From positions 1,488,001 through 1,552,000 of the forward strand of contig NZ_CP163421.1 in the NCBI RefSeq assembly GCF_041429775.1: a stretch of 64,000 nt of DNA. The letters run 5' to 3'. Source of the DNA: Glycocaulis abyssi (GTDB taxonomy: Bacteria > Pseudomonadota > Alphaproteobacteria > Caulobacterales > Maricaulaceae). Both the position numbers and the translations under genes were made by a program. The notes beneath the pieces were generated by a model. The model was given only the letters and a program-made list of their open reading frames with translations. It ran no database searches and was not told where the DNA came from. Below are positions 47,957 to 56,508 of the stretch, piece by piece. Every line of letters starts with the position of its first letter. The first letter of the stretch is position 1.

Positions 47957-49198
47957 TCAAAACCCGCGCAGGGATTGAAGATGTGCCTCAATGGCTGTTC
48001 GCACCTGGGCGCTCATCGGCAGATGGGCTTTTTCCTGTGCCCAGACCTCATGAAAGCGCGCGGCGGTTTCTGTGGCCGTGTCGAGGATGAGCTTCTCTGG
48101 CAGTTCGGCCTTTGCGGCCAAATGAGCCAGCTCGTCCTTGCCAAATTCGTCAAAGCGTTTGGTGCGGCTGAATTTGAGCGCGAAACTCTCATCGCGGATA
48201 TAGGGGATCGTTGACACGAAATCATAGGCGGGGGCGAGAGCCGCCCTCTTCTGATCGGGATAGATCAGCGACCAGTTTTTAATGTGCATGTCGGCATTAC
48301 CGATCAGCACATTGAAGGTCAGGCGGCGAATAAACTCGGCCACATCCGCATTGCCCGCCTCAATCCCGATCACGCGCGCGATCTGCCGGATGGAGGCGCG
48401 CTTGTATTTCTCTTCTGGGTAAACGCCGAATATCTGCGCGAAATCCTCGATATGAACACGCGCGCCGTCAGCGCCCCGATCAAAGCGGGCAATGGCGAAT
48501 GCCTTTCCTTTCAGGCGGCTATCACCAAGGCCAATACCGTCCGGCAAATTCCCGATATCAGCAAGATTCACCAGCTCGATGGGGGGCACGTCGATACCGA
48601 TCAGCCCTGCCAACGTCATCATGGAAAACTCGTTTTCGGGCACGCCCTCAAACTCGCGTGAAGGCAGTTTGACGATCCAGTCACCGCCAAGCCCGCGCGC
48701 CGGTATGGTCAGCCCACCGCGCGCCTCCAAAAGGGCAGAGAATTTGAGTTGAACCCCTGCCAGCGAAAAACCGAAAGGCTGTGCGGCAGCCCCCGCCGTC
48801 ACATCGGCGGGCTGATCCTCAACGCGAACAGGATCACCAATGGCTGGGGCGATACTGATTGCGCCGGGCAGATCAGCACCAAGAGCTTCAAGGAGCGCAA
48901 ATTCGCGCACCGGATTGACGTTGGCGCGTTCGGCCAGATAGGCGCGCAAATGCCCTTCGGGCAGGAGATTCGAGAAGAAGGGAAGCGCCCGCGTCTGGGT
49001 CACCGGAAACTCGGTGGCCAATGCGCCATATTCATCCTTGAAGCCAAGGCTCAATGTCGCTCGCTCAGCGTCCTCAATATAAGCCTCATCGAAGGCAAAG
49101 AGGATCCGGTCACCGCCCAGATGGGTCAATGTACCGATCTGCTTGCCATGCAGGCTGACGCTGAGGATTGAGGGGAGTGTGCGAGCCTTAGTCATCAT
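47957..49198 (-). CDS. HipA-family kinase toxin, module 2
   Basis: A 413-residue second HipA paralogue, clearly diverged from module 1. GFSLAGVQLKFSALLEA is the ATP loop, LIGNADMHIKNWSLIYPD the catalytic loop (Asp, Asn), and LAPAYDFVSTIPYI the metal-binding Asp. It overlaps its antitoxin gene by 11 bp. A different target or a different antitoxin specificity is likely, given the distance between the two toxins. Confidence 0.92.
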   Translation of the reverse strand: MMTKARTLPSILSVSLHGKQIGTLTHLGGDRILFAFDEAYIEDAERATLSLGFKDEYGALATEFPVTQTRALPFFSNLLPEGHLRAYLAERANVNPVREFALLEALGADLPGAISIAPAIGDPVRVEDQPADVTAGAAAQPFGFSLAGVQLKFSALLEARGGLTIPARGLGGDWIVKLPSREFEGVPENEFSMMTLAGLIGIDVPPIELVNLADIGNLPDGIGLGDSRLKGKAFAIARFDRGADGARVHIEDFAQIFGVYPEEKYKRASIRQIARVIGIEAGNADVAEFIRRLTFNVLIGNADMHIKNWSLIYPDQKRAALAPAYDFVSTIPYIRDESFALKFSRTKRFDEFGKDELAHLAAKAELPEKLILDTATETAARFHEVWAQEKAHLPMSAQVRTAIEAHLQSLRGF

Positions 49199-49538
49199 CG
49201 TCCCCCTCTAGCTGATAGGCGGACTTGGCACTCCACATCACATTGCGTGGCTGGTCACCGTTCTTGGCTGGCTTTTCTACCGAGCGAATGAGCGCCTGCA
49301 CCGCAGGCAAGGCCTGTTTGGGCACAAGCTCTAGCTCTAGTTCCAACGTGCGTGAAATCGCAACAAGGCTCGAGAGGCGGATATCCACCGCGCCGCTCTC
49401 GATCTTCGAGATGTGGCTTTGAGGAACGCCTGTTAATTGAGCCAACGCCCTCTGGCTAAGCCCCTTATCCTCACGCGCTTGCTTCAAGCGCCCAGCGATT
49501 TTTTCCAGTAGATACGACATTTTGATCTGCTTTCTCAT
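49188..49538 (-). CDS. HTH antitoxin of hipBA module 2
   Basis: A protein of 110-116 residues. The helix-turn-helix is GLSQRALAQLTGVPQSHISK, followed by IESGAVDIRLSSLVAISRTL. An acidic tail (LEGDDDD) ends the protein. The start is either the ATG at 49538 or that at 49520; the latter has AGAAAG in reach. It is expected to repress the operon through the GATATG palindromes upstream. Confidence 0.87.
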   Translation of the reverse strand: MRKQIKMSYLLEKIAGRLKQAREDKGLSQRALAQLTGVPQSHISKIESGAVDIRLSSLVAISRTLELELELVPKQALPAVQALIRSVEKPAKNGDQPRNVMWSAKSAYQLEGDDDD

Positions 49539-49549
49539 ATCAGTTGATC

Positions 49550-49646
49550 GATATGATACGTTAAAGCATATCACATAAGCCGCCCGCCATCAAGAATTAT
49601 ATGTTTTTATGTATCATTCCCAGATATAGATATGCTATTGCATATC
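49550..49646 (-). promoter_or_regulatory. Operator palindromes of hipBA module 2
   Basis: GATATG-N11-CATATC (49550-49572) and GATATGC-TATT-GCATATC (49629-49646) flank the AT-rich promoter region. The half-site differs wholly from that of module 1 (GCGTATA), so the two antitoxins should not cross-regulate. The gap from 49647 to the Fic gene end is otherwise featureless. Confidence 0.65.
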
Positions 49647-49816
49647 GTTTAGCCGCGCCCCTGTAACGACAAGTGAACCGACCCGACGGCAAGGCCGTCG
49701 GAGAGCCAATAAAAATCCAAAACCGCCTGACGATAACGTCGTTTCTGCACAATAACATCAGCATTGTTACTGTGCATTTAATTGTTAATTTTATGAATTT
49801 GGCAAAAAATCACCGA

Positions 49817-51376
49817 TCACTTGGCTTCTGGAATTGCGGGAAGCGCCTCCCCGTTGAGCTGTGATTGCACGAGTTCAGCGATGAAGCGGCTGAAGGGTTC
49901 GATATTCTCATGCACGCTGGCTTGTTCTAGCGCTGCCATATACTCATTGCGGCGGCCGACAGGGATGACAGTCCAAGGGTAGCCGCCCCCCGCCAGCATG
50001 ACATTCATCAAGAACCGCCCCATGCGACCGTTTCCGTCCATGTAAGGGTGGATATAGACGAAGATAAAATGGCCAAGCACGACGCGCACGGCTGGGCTGT
50101 CCTCGGCGCTTAAGAGCTCAAAAAAGACTGCCATGGCATCGGAGACCGCGCGCGGGGCGAGCGGCGTATGCATGGAGTTGCGGATAAAGACCCGCTCGCT
50201 CCGATAACCGGCCAGGTCAGCCGCCTCGATAATGCCAGCCGTGACACTAGGCCCGAAAAGTTCTCGGTACCATTGACTATGGTCTGCCTCCACAACATCG
50301 CCGGGTGTCGCATTAGTGAGAACGGCGCGCACGCTTTTTTTGACCGCTTCGAAGGCTTGCCAATAGCCGCGAGCGGCAAGGGCATCTTGATGCTCTCGGT
50401 CTTTGGCGATGGCGTCGGGATTCCAATCACCTGATCTGACGCGTTCGATCAGGTCGGGGCTTACACGGTATCCCTCAATGGAAAGTGAGTGATAGGCATC
50501 TGTGATGAAGGCATCTTCAACACGTTCAAGATAGGCCTCGACATCATTGGGTGTGCCAGGGCTATCTGGAAAAAGATCAACTATTGGGCTGCGTAGCTTC
50601 TGCCATAACAGCCTGATGCGGGTAGCCGCAGGAGAGACTTCCCGTCTTGGAATGTCGAAATCGAGCCGTGAGATGAAGGGATCTGTTTCGCGGACGGCGT
50701 AGCCAGCCTTCTCCATGGTGGCGATGATGTCATCGGCGAGGCGTCCACGGCCGATATTTCGGAGTGCTCCGGCGAGCCGTCCTGCGATCACGCTGTGACC
50801 ACCAGCCAGCAGACGCGAAAGAATTTCTGATGAATCGCGTATCTGAGCGAGGGCAATGCGCAGGTCAGTCGCACGCTGTTCAAACACGGCAGGAGAAGCC
50901 GCAACAAGTGCCGCTGGCAAGGAGTAGAAGCGGATACCGTTTTCGGTTTCGATATCGGAGGCGGGTGGCAGCGCAACCCGCATATCATAGAGGGAAGTCT
51001 GATGCATAAGTTCGGTGGGGTTATTGCCTCCGCCGGGCGCGCGGATCACCAGTTGCTGAGGCACCGTCCAATTGCCTGCATGAAGCAGGAGCGAACTCTC
51101 TGGTGTCAGACACCAGTCATTCTTAAATCGGTCTGTTAGATAGCGAGCAACAAATTCCCAGAAGGTTGCATACCAAGCGGTCGTGTCGCCTGGGCGATCA
51201 TTCGGACTCGCGGCGATATACCAGCCGCGCATCACTTCGATCAGAAAACCATTCGCGACGAGGCGCTCCCTGTGCGTGCGAGAGAGATCGGCTGAACGCA
51301 CCACCATGCCTTGACGGTCTTGAAGCGCCTTGAGGGCTTCAAGGGAGCTGGCTAGTTTTTCCTGTGGCGTCGCCAT
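49817..51376 (-). CDS. Fic-domain protein with N-terminal winged-helix-like region
   Basis: A 519-residue Fic protein. The catalytic motif is HPYMDGNGRMGRFLMNVMLA, giving the His needed for AMP transfer (or other nucleotidyl transfer). The N-terminal part (ALKALQDRQGMVVRSADLSR, then RLVANGFLIEVMRGWYI) looks like the transcriptional-regulator AbiEi-type winged helix found in large Fic proteins. No obvious inhibitory (S/T)xxxE(G/N) helix is visible to me. Direct repeats with 24-bp period lie right before its start and may be its operator. Confidence 0.87.
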   Translation of the reverse strand: MATPQEKLASSLEALKALQDRQGMVVRSADLSRTHRERLVANGFLIEVMRGWYIAASPNDRPGDTTAWYATFWEFVARYLTDRFKNDWCLTPESSLLLHAGNWTVPQQLVIRAPGGGNNPTELMHQTSLYDMRVALPPASDIETENGIRFYSLPAALVAASPAVFEQRATDLRIALAQIRDSSEILSRLLAGGHSVIAGRLAGALRNIGRGRLADDIIATMEKAGYAVRETDPFISRLDFDIPRREVSPAATRIRLLWQKLRSPIVDLFPDSPGTPNDVEAYLERVEDAFITDAYHSLSIEGYRVSPDLIERVRSGDWNPDAIAKDREHQDALAARGYWQAFEAVKKSVRAVLTNATPGDVVEADHSQWYRELFGPSVTAGIIEAADLAGYRSERVFIRNSMHTPLAPRAVSDAMAVFFELLSAEDSPAVRVVLGHFIFVYIHPYMDGNGRMGRFLMNVMLAGGGYPWTVIPVGRRNEYMAALEQASVHENIEPFSRFIAELVQSQLNGEALPAIPEAK

Positions 51377-51389
51377 ATCGATATACCTG

Positions 51390-51484
51390 TTTTCGGGTTT
51401 CAGGGCGCACGCATTTTCGGACTTAGCGCCGCGCCTAATTTCGTATTTAATGTTGTATCATTTTTCGGTTTTAATGTCACGAAA
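51390..51484. repeat. Four direct repeats, 24-bp period, upstream of fic
   Basis: The unit TTTTCGG followed by T-rich sequence begins at 51390, 51414, 51438 (as ATTTCGT) and 51462, exactly 24 bp apart each time. The array starts 14 bp upstream of the Fic start codon, so it covers the expected promoter and is probably a binding site for a regulator, perhaps the Fic protein's own winged helix. Confidence 0.6.
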
Positions 51485-51722
51485 AATTCAATATGTTGTT
51501 TTAATGTATTTTTTCTGGCAACTTGGCCTTTAGAGCTGAGGCCTGCTCGGCCTGAATCGTGCCGCAGAGTGCAACAGCCTGCCCCGCCACAAAGAACTGC
51601 TCCAAGAGCTTAATGAGCGTCAGGCACAACAGCGTCAGGATCAGGAGCGATAGATGATATGGCGCAGATGATCGCTTAGAGCGATGCCTAGCGCTAAACT
51701 ATTGATTTATATAGCCATGCCC

Positions 51723-51806
51723 CTGCGAAATTATAAAAAACTTACCTGCGAAATTACAAAAGTTTTCCCGCGAAATTATAAAAAACATCTCCGCGAAATT
51801 ACACAT
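51723..51806. repeat. Iteron-like array: four GCGAAATTAyA repeats, 22-23 bp period
   Basis: The unit GCGAAATTA(T/C)A(A/C)A begins at 51725, 51748, 51770 and 51793, with periods of 23, 22 and 23 bp, so every copy faces the same side of the helix. This is the layout of iterons in plasmid origins bound by Rep proteins; no rep gene is in the window. The flanking 51485-51722 holds nothing else I can name. Confidence 0.65.
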
Positions 51807-51823
51807 TTAACGCTAAAACAGCG

Positions 51824-51848
51824 AAAAAAGGCGGCCTCAGGCCGCCTT
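51824..51848 (-). terminator. Intrinsic terminator of ardC
   Basis: On the minus strand AAGGCGGCC-TGA-GGCCGCCTT is followed by a run of T. The loop is the ardC stop codon itself, so the stem begins inside the last codons. Confidence 0.85.
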
Positions 51849-52760
51849 GGTAACGCTTTGAAGCTTCTCCAAAAATTCGCCCGCTTTCGCGGCTTGCGCG
51901 GCGGCGGTGAAGATAGCGCGGTTGTCGGCTTTGAGCACTTTGAGCCAATGATCGATATAGGCGGCGTGATCGGGACGCGGCGTTAGCGCGATCCCCAGAT
52001 CAGCACACAGGAATGCCGCTCCCAGCTCGGCCACAAGCTCTTCCATCGCATAGGCCTCATCGCCGAACCGTTCTCCAAACTGGCGATCACAGCGCTTGGC
52101 ATGGCCTGTCCAATGGGTCAGCTCATGCAGGAGCGTCGAGTAATAGCACTCGGTCGCAGAACTTGTCGGCGTGCCCAAGAAACGAGACGGTTCGGGCATC
52201 TGGATGCTGTCGGATGACGGGCGGTAATAAGCGCGATCTCCGCCATGGGAGATCTTCGCGCCGGTCGAGCGGATAAAGGCATCGGCTTGGTCAATCGCTT
52301 CGACGGGATTGATGGCCACGGGCGGTTCGGGACGTTCATAGCCGTCCACCTGGTCGGCATTGAAGACGTAGGAGGCACGGGCAAAGCGGCGCTTGCCATC
52401 GGTGGTCTCACCGGTCTCGGTATCAACGTCTTCAGCGTCATATTCCTTGTAGAATATGACGAGTGAGGCTTTCTCGCCCTTGCGAACCTGAGCACCCTTG
52501 GCTTGCCACTGGCGATAGGTGCCCCACAGGCCGGTTGAGAATCCGCGCACTTCGGCGGCGACCCAGAGCGAGAGAACATTGATGCCGCGATAGGCGTTGC
52601 CGGTATCGGCATTCAGGGGACGGTTGAGCCCCTCGCCGGTGCGGTGCCAGGGCATTTGCCAATCGCCAGCGCCTTGCTCGATGGCTTCGATAATCTGGTT
52701 GGTGATCTGGGTGTGAATATCCGGCCGCGTGCTCGCGGATTTGCGTGATGGTCTGGCCAT
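51837..52760 (-). CDS. ardC: ArdC-family antirestriction zincin
   Basis: A 307-residue plasmid-type protein. The N-terminal ssDNA-binding domain (DUF1738) includes WQMPWHRTGEGLNRPLN and YRGINVLSLW. The C-terminal metalloprotease-like domain has the zinc motif LLHELTHWTGH and the downstream Glu block YAMEELVAELGAAFL. ArdC proteins protect incoming single-stranded DNA from host restriction during conjugation. The ATG at 52760 has GAGGAGA upstream. Its presence near a relaxase and oriT supports a mobilizable-element origin. Confidence 0.92.
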   Translation of the reverse strand: MARPSRKSASTRPDIHTQITNQIIEAIEQGAGDWQMPWHRTGEGLNRPLNADTGNAYRGINVLSLWVAAEVRGFSTGLWGTYRQWQAKGAQVRKGEKASLVIFYKEYDAEDVDTETGETTDGKRRFARASYVFNADQVDGYERPEPPVAINPVEAIDQADAFIRSTGAKISHGGDRAYYRPSSDSIQMPEPSRFLGTPTSSATECYYSTLLHELTHWTGHAKRCDRQFGERFGDEAYAMEELVAELGAAFLCADLGIALTPRPDHAAYIDHWLKVLKADNRAIFTAAAQAAKAGEFLEKLQSVTKAA

Positions 52761-53176
52761 ATCGGTCTCTCCTCTTTTGTGGTTTCGGGACAAACCGCGG
52801 CTCGCACCTGCGAACCTGCCAGCGGGCTGTCCGTTGACTGTTGGGAGAGAGGCGGGCGACACGGCGGGCGCACTGGCGAAGCCTTCACAAGAAGGCGAAG
52901 CGCCGCAGCGAAGCGCAGGACGCGATGGGTGGGGGAGTTTGTTGAGGCGCGAGGAAGACGCAAAGCGTCGGGGAAGAAACTGCCCTGCCCCGCGTTGCCG
53001 CCCTTGGCCGGACGGCTGCCTTAAACAGGCAAGGATCAGGACAGACCGCGACAGGCGGGACGCAATTCGACTGTCTTGGGCTTACACCAGCAAATGGGGG
53101 GGAATGGCCGAGTGGTCAGGCACCGATCAATAGAGCGGACGTTGCAAACATCAGACACGCCACCTAGTCTGACGCC
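52761..53176. other. Gene-free leader region of ardC
   Basis: A 416-bp GC-rich stretch between divergent genes. It must contain the ardC promoter. Purine-rich GAAGCG-type phrases recur, but I find no clear gene, palindrome or array. A stretch of similar character precedes the plasmid-type operon at 57288. Confidence 0.45.
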
Positions 53177-53656
53177 ATGGTTGATAATGGATCAGATTCG
53201 CAAGCGATGCCTGAACCCAAGGGGAGTATCATGCCGTTGGAACCTGTGAGCGCTCTTTCTATCATTGCATCAGCTATCAGCATTGCGGCGTCGATTAAGC
53301 AGATTATGAGCGACAGTCGTGTGGATTTCACACAGGCTCTTAGGATTTTCGGAAAGAAAGCGACACCTAAACAAAACGCGCTTTTGCAAGACGCCAAATT
53401 TCGCGACTCTATTTCTGGGCTGTTGGTAATTTCACCAAAACTACTTAAGCAACTCGAAGAAGAGGCCAAGGCTTGCGAAGATTCTTATATCAAAGACAGA
53501 AGAAAATCAAAAACCAATCTCGATAAAGAAAAAGCCGAACTGCGCGCAACACAATGTATTTGCAACACGCTACGCGCCATTATGAGACACAACGACGGAA
53601 ACCTTCCATCGGATGAATTTGCAGGATATTGGAAATCTTACAATTGTGAATTATAA
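53177..53656 (+). CDS. Hypothetical cargo protein
   Basis: A 159-residue protein I do not recognise. A weakly hydrophobic stretch (ALSIIASAISIAASIKQI, about residues 29-46) is followed by a charged helical body rich in Lys and Glu. The gene is AT-rich compared with its neighbours, a sign of transfer. It is convergent with the next hypothetical gene and the two stops overlap by six bases, so they arrived together. Confidence 0.6.
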   Translation: MVDNGSDSQAMPEPKGSIMPLEPVSALSIIASAISIAASIKQIMSDSRVDFTQALRIFGKKATPKQNALLQDAKFRDSISGLLVISPKLLKQLEEEAKACEDSYIKDRRKSKTNLDKEKAELRATQCICNTLRAIMRHNDGNLPSDEFAGYWKSYNCEL

Positions 53657-54091
53657 TTTATACTTTTTATAGCATTTAGAAGCGTGACCTTTTTTCCCTA
53701 ATTTTATTTCACGCCCCACATTCAAGGTCAACAAATCCTCTATAGAATTTCCAGTTCTTGTTATTCTTTTACCATTTTTATCACATCCGACGCTCCACCG
53801 GCCATAGCCATAAATAGTAACCACGTAGTGGTCAATGTTATTCCCAGTTTTACCTGACCCTGGTAACAACCAATTGAATGTCAATATCGGCTCTGGGTTC
53901 GTCGTTATTCCGCCAGATATCCAAGGCTCCGAACAATCCGCAGGCAGGCTGCGTAAAAACCGCGTGGCGTCATCAATTCCGGACAAAGCACGAGGGTCTT
54001 GAGGATCACGTTCTGTAACAGAGGCTCCCATAATTAAAAAAGCTCTATCTTTAATAAAATCAATTTGCGTCTGTAAATTTTTATTACTCAT
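53651..54091 (-). CDS. Hypothetical cargo protein
   Basis: A 146-residue protein without a recognised family. The middle part (WISGGITTNPEPILTFNWLL, then DHYVVTIYGYGRWSVGCD) looks like a small beta-rich domain, and the C-terminus is basic. AT-rich like its convergent neighbour. It lies between ardC and the relaxase, a usual spot for passenger genes. Confidence 0.6.
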   Translation of the reverse strand: MSNKNLQTQIDFIKDRAFLIMGASVTERDPQDPRALSGIDDATRFLRSLPADCSEPWISGGITTNPEPILTFNWLLPGSGKTGNNIDHYVVTIYGYGRWSVGCDKNGKRITRTGNSIEDLLTLNVGREIKLGKKGHASKCYKKYKL

Positions 54092-54178
54092 ATTATATTG
54101 ATTAACAAATTATTTTTTACTTATGAAGGCAAATATAGATGCTTAATTCTCCGCTTTAAGAATTGGCGATTAGATTGC

Positions 54179-55762
54179 CTAGCGGCCAGGGTTGCCACGA
54201 TTGCGCTCATTCTGGCGTTCGATCTCACGCTCGCGTTCGCGCTCGCGCTCTTCTTTAAGGCTCTGTTGGCGCTGCTGGTCACGCTCAAGGGATTGCTGGC
54301 GCATCAGGGCGATTTGCCGGTCGGCAAAATGACGGGTTTGTTCGTCGCGCATGAGGCGGCGCGCATCGGCGATGGTCTTTTTCTCATCCCATGACAGAGC
54401 GTTCCAATCGTCATTGGACAGGCCGCGCGCAGCCTGCTGAAGCTGGCGCTGGGCGATCAGCCGTTCGGGGCTGGGTGTTTTTTCCAGATCGGTGCGCCGC
54501 TCGGCGAGTTGGCGCAGTCGCTGCTTGGCTTGTTCGACCTTCGGCTTTTGCCGCGCCAGCTTGCGGCGCAGATATTCGCCCTTGCGGGCTTTCTCCGCGA
54601 GAATGGGCAGAGAGAGCAACGCCTCTTTGCGCTCGGCGCTCTTCCACAAAATGGCGATACGCCGTCCTCGTAACGCGCCAAAATGGGCAGGCTTGCGCAT
54701 CATCTCGCGCGCGATCTGCGCGGGGGATTTCTTGCCCTCGGCACAGCGCTTCTTGAACAGCGCCTTGGCCTGTTCGGGGTTTTTGAACACGCTGGCGAAC
54801 CCGCCTTCGACGGCCATATCGAGCCTGTCGAGATGTTGGGAGCGCTTGTCATGGGCGTAGATCGTCCGGCGTTCCTTGGCGATCTCATGACGAATGGCGT
54901 TCAACTCGCCATGGCTTTGATCGGCACGCTTGAGAGCTTTCATCGCCTGTTTGAGGGCGGCTTTATCCGGCTTGGCCTCGCCGAGGGATTTGATCAGCTC
55001 GGGACGTTCGATCAGAACGTCCAGCTCTGCGCGCCTTTCTTCGAGCTGGCTTCGCTCGGCGTTGCGCCGCCGCTTTTCTTCGTTGGCATTGGCTGCGTCC
55101 AGGACAACGCCTTCTCGGATCATTGAGGTGACGTCGGGGCCTTCATGCTGGGTAGGCTCCCGATCCTGACCCTGAGCTTCCAGTGTCCGGTGATCGACGC
55201 GCTCAGGACGGCCAGCCCGATCAAGGGCGGCGTTACAATGATCCGCCCATGATGACCGCCAGTGGTCGAGAAGGCTCCGATCATTCCATTCACGGGCTTT
55301 ACGGGTAAAGCCTTCGGAACCGACCTCACGTAAGGTCAGCATGGCATGGGCATGGTGGTTGCGCTGGTCGCCATCGCGATCAGGCAGATGGATTGCAAAA
55401 TCGGCCACCATGCCGCGTGAGACGCATTCCTTTTCGAGGAATTCCCGCACGAGCTGTTCGCGCTGGCTATCGGTCAGCTCGTGCGGCAACGCCATGGTGA
55501 TCTCGCGCGCTGTCTGCGAGTTCACCCGCGTCTCACGGGCCTCGACCGCGTTCCACAATTCTTCGCGGTCGCGGCACCAGTCAGGGGCGTGTTCGGGGGC
55601 GATGATCTCACTATGGAGCACCCCGCCTTTTCGGGAATAGTCATGCGTCGTGCCGGTGCGCTCATCATTGAGCGCCTCGCCGGCGCGATAGGCAGCCGCC
55701 GCGACAGAGCTGCGCCCTGCCGAGCGTTTTATGACCGATACCCGAAAAGAATATATCGCCAC
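54179..55762 (-). CDS. MobA/MobL-family relaxase (MOBQ)
   Basis: A 527-residue relaxase that nicks oriT and leads the strand into the recipient. SAGRSSVAAAAYRAGEAL is the N-terminal motif I region, and QRNHHAHAMLTLREV holds the metal-binding His cluster. A long Arg/Glu/Gln-rich coiled-coil tail follows from ~residue 220. The gene reads away from the predicted oriT at 55851-55880, as in other MOBQ elements. No helicase domain is present, so transfer would rely on a helper conjugation system. Confidence 0.92.
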   Translation of the reverse strand: MAIYSFRVSVIKRSAGRSSVAAAAYRAGEALNDERTGTTHDYSRKGGVLHSEIIAPEHAPDWCRDREELWNAVEARETRVNSQTAREITMALPHELTDSQREQLVREFLEKECVSRGMVADFAIHLPDRDGDQRNHHAHAMLTLREVGSEGFTRKAREWNDRSLLDHWRSSWADHCNAALDRAGRPERVDHRTLEAQGQDREPTQHEGPDVTSMIREGVVLDAANANEEKRRRNAERSQLEERRAELDVLIERPELIKSLGEAKPDKAALKQAMKALKRADQSHGELNAIRHEIAKERRTIYAHDKRSQHLDRLDMAVEGGFASVFKNPEQAKALFKKRCAEGKKSPAQIAREMMRKPAHFGALRGRRIAILWKSAERKEALLSLPILAEKARKGEYLRRKLARQKPKVEQAKQRLRQLAERRTDLEKTPSPERLIAQRQLQQAARGLSNDDWNALSWDEKKTIADARRLMRDEQTRHFADRQIALMRQQSLERDQQRQQSLKEEREREREREIERQNERNRGNPGR

Positions 55763-55850
55763 GCCACCCCCTGACTGGTCGGGTCGCCGTGAAGAGCTTC
55801 AGCTTGAAACAAGACCCGAGGAAGCCCTCTCGGCGACTGAGAGACGCACA

Positions 55851-55880
55851 CAAACCGAAACGGTTTGTATAAGTGCGCCA
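55851..55880. other. Predicted origin of transfer, RSF1010-like
   Basis: A perfect 7-bp inverted repeat CAAACCG-aaa-CGGTTTG (55851-55867) is followed three bases later by TAAGTGCGCC (55870-55879). Inverted repeat plus TAAGTGCGCC is the nick-region layout of RSF1010/MOBQ oriT. It lies in the gap between the divergent relaxase and its small accessory gene, where oriT is expected. Confidence 0.8.
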
Positions 55881-55966
55881 TTACCTACTTTTATGGAAAT
55901 TATAGCACAGATCGGGTACAATAGTGGTTAAGAGCTAGGCGGAGCCGGATTTACAAGGAGGTACCC

Positions 55967-56284
55967 ATGAAAATCGGTGGCTTCGGTGATGGACGGATTC
56001 GACGTTTGATCGAAGAGAGAGCCCGCATCGATGCGCAGATTTCACGGCATACTTCCCGGCAATGGGAGACGAGGCGAAAGCGCGAGTTACGGCGCTTCCT
56101 CGTCGCTGGCGAGGTCGTGCTCAGGCACGCCGCCCGCGATGAAGCCTTCGCCAAGACTCTCTTCAATCTGCTGAGTGAGGTGCTCAAAGGGCGCGACCGT
56201 GCGCTGTTCGAGCTGAATAGCGATGTGCGTAATGCCTTCGCTTCTGCCTCGGCGGATTACCGTGACGAGAGTCCGGACGGGTAG
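55967..56284 (+). CDS. Small mobilization accessory protein (TraD/MobC-like position)
   Basis: A 105-residue basic, helical protein (RIRRLIEERARIDAQISRH). It has a strong ribosome site (AAGGAGGT) and is transcribed divergently from the relaxase across oriT. In MOBQ elements this slot is held by a small protein that aids relaxosome assembly. I infer the role from position and composition, not from a motif. Confidence 0.65.
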   Translation: MKIGGFGDGRIRRLIEERARIDAQISRHTSRQWETRRKRELRRFLVAGEVVLRHAARDEAFAKTLFNLLSEVLKGRDRALFELNSDVRNAFASASADYRDESPDG

Positions 56285-56299
56285 GCAGTGACCGTTTAA

Positions 56300-56321
56300 A
56301 GCGCATACATATGTATGCGCT
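56300..56321. repeat. Perfect 22-bp palindrome
   Basis: AGCGCATACAT/ATGTATGCGCT without a spacer, 16 bp after the stop of the accessory gene. It may be a protein-binding site or a transcription end; no T-run follows. Confidence 0.6.
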
Positions 56322-56475
56322 CAGACCGCGCCACGCGGCGCGGCGGGGGCGTTCGTGTTGCCATCCGAACCGCAAACCCCGCACAGGCTCATACAATGTT
56401 ATGTGCCGACCCACCCGAGCCGTTGCTCCGTGGGGCTTTCCGGACGCTCAAACCGCAAGCGGCTTTCACGTCCGG

Positions 56476-56508
56476 AAAAAACGCGCCGTGATCTGCATCA
56501 CAGCGCGT
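56476..56508 (-). terminator. Intrinsic terminator of the three-gene plasmid-type operon
   Basis: On the minus strand ACGCGC-T-GTGAT-GCAG-ATCAC-G-GCGCGT is followed by six T. One mismatch interrupts an 11-bp stem. It overlaps the stop of the 56498-56830 gene. A second long stem (TTTCCGGACG/CGTCCGGAAA, 56437-56478) follows. Confidence 0.8.

Noticed and set aside
51723-51806. CRISPR array
   Set aside because: Repeats are too short (about 13 bp), spacing is 22-23 bp, there are no unique spacers of usual length, and no cas gene is near.
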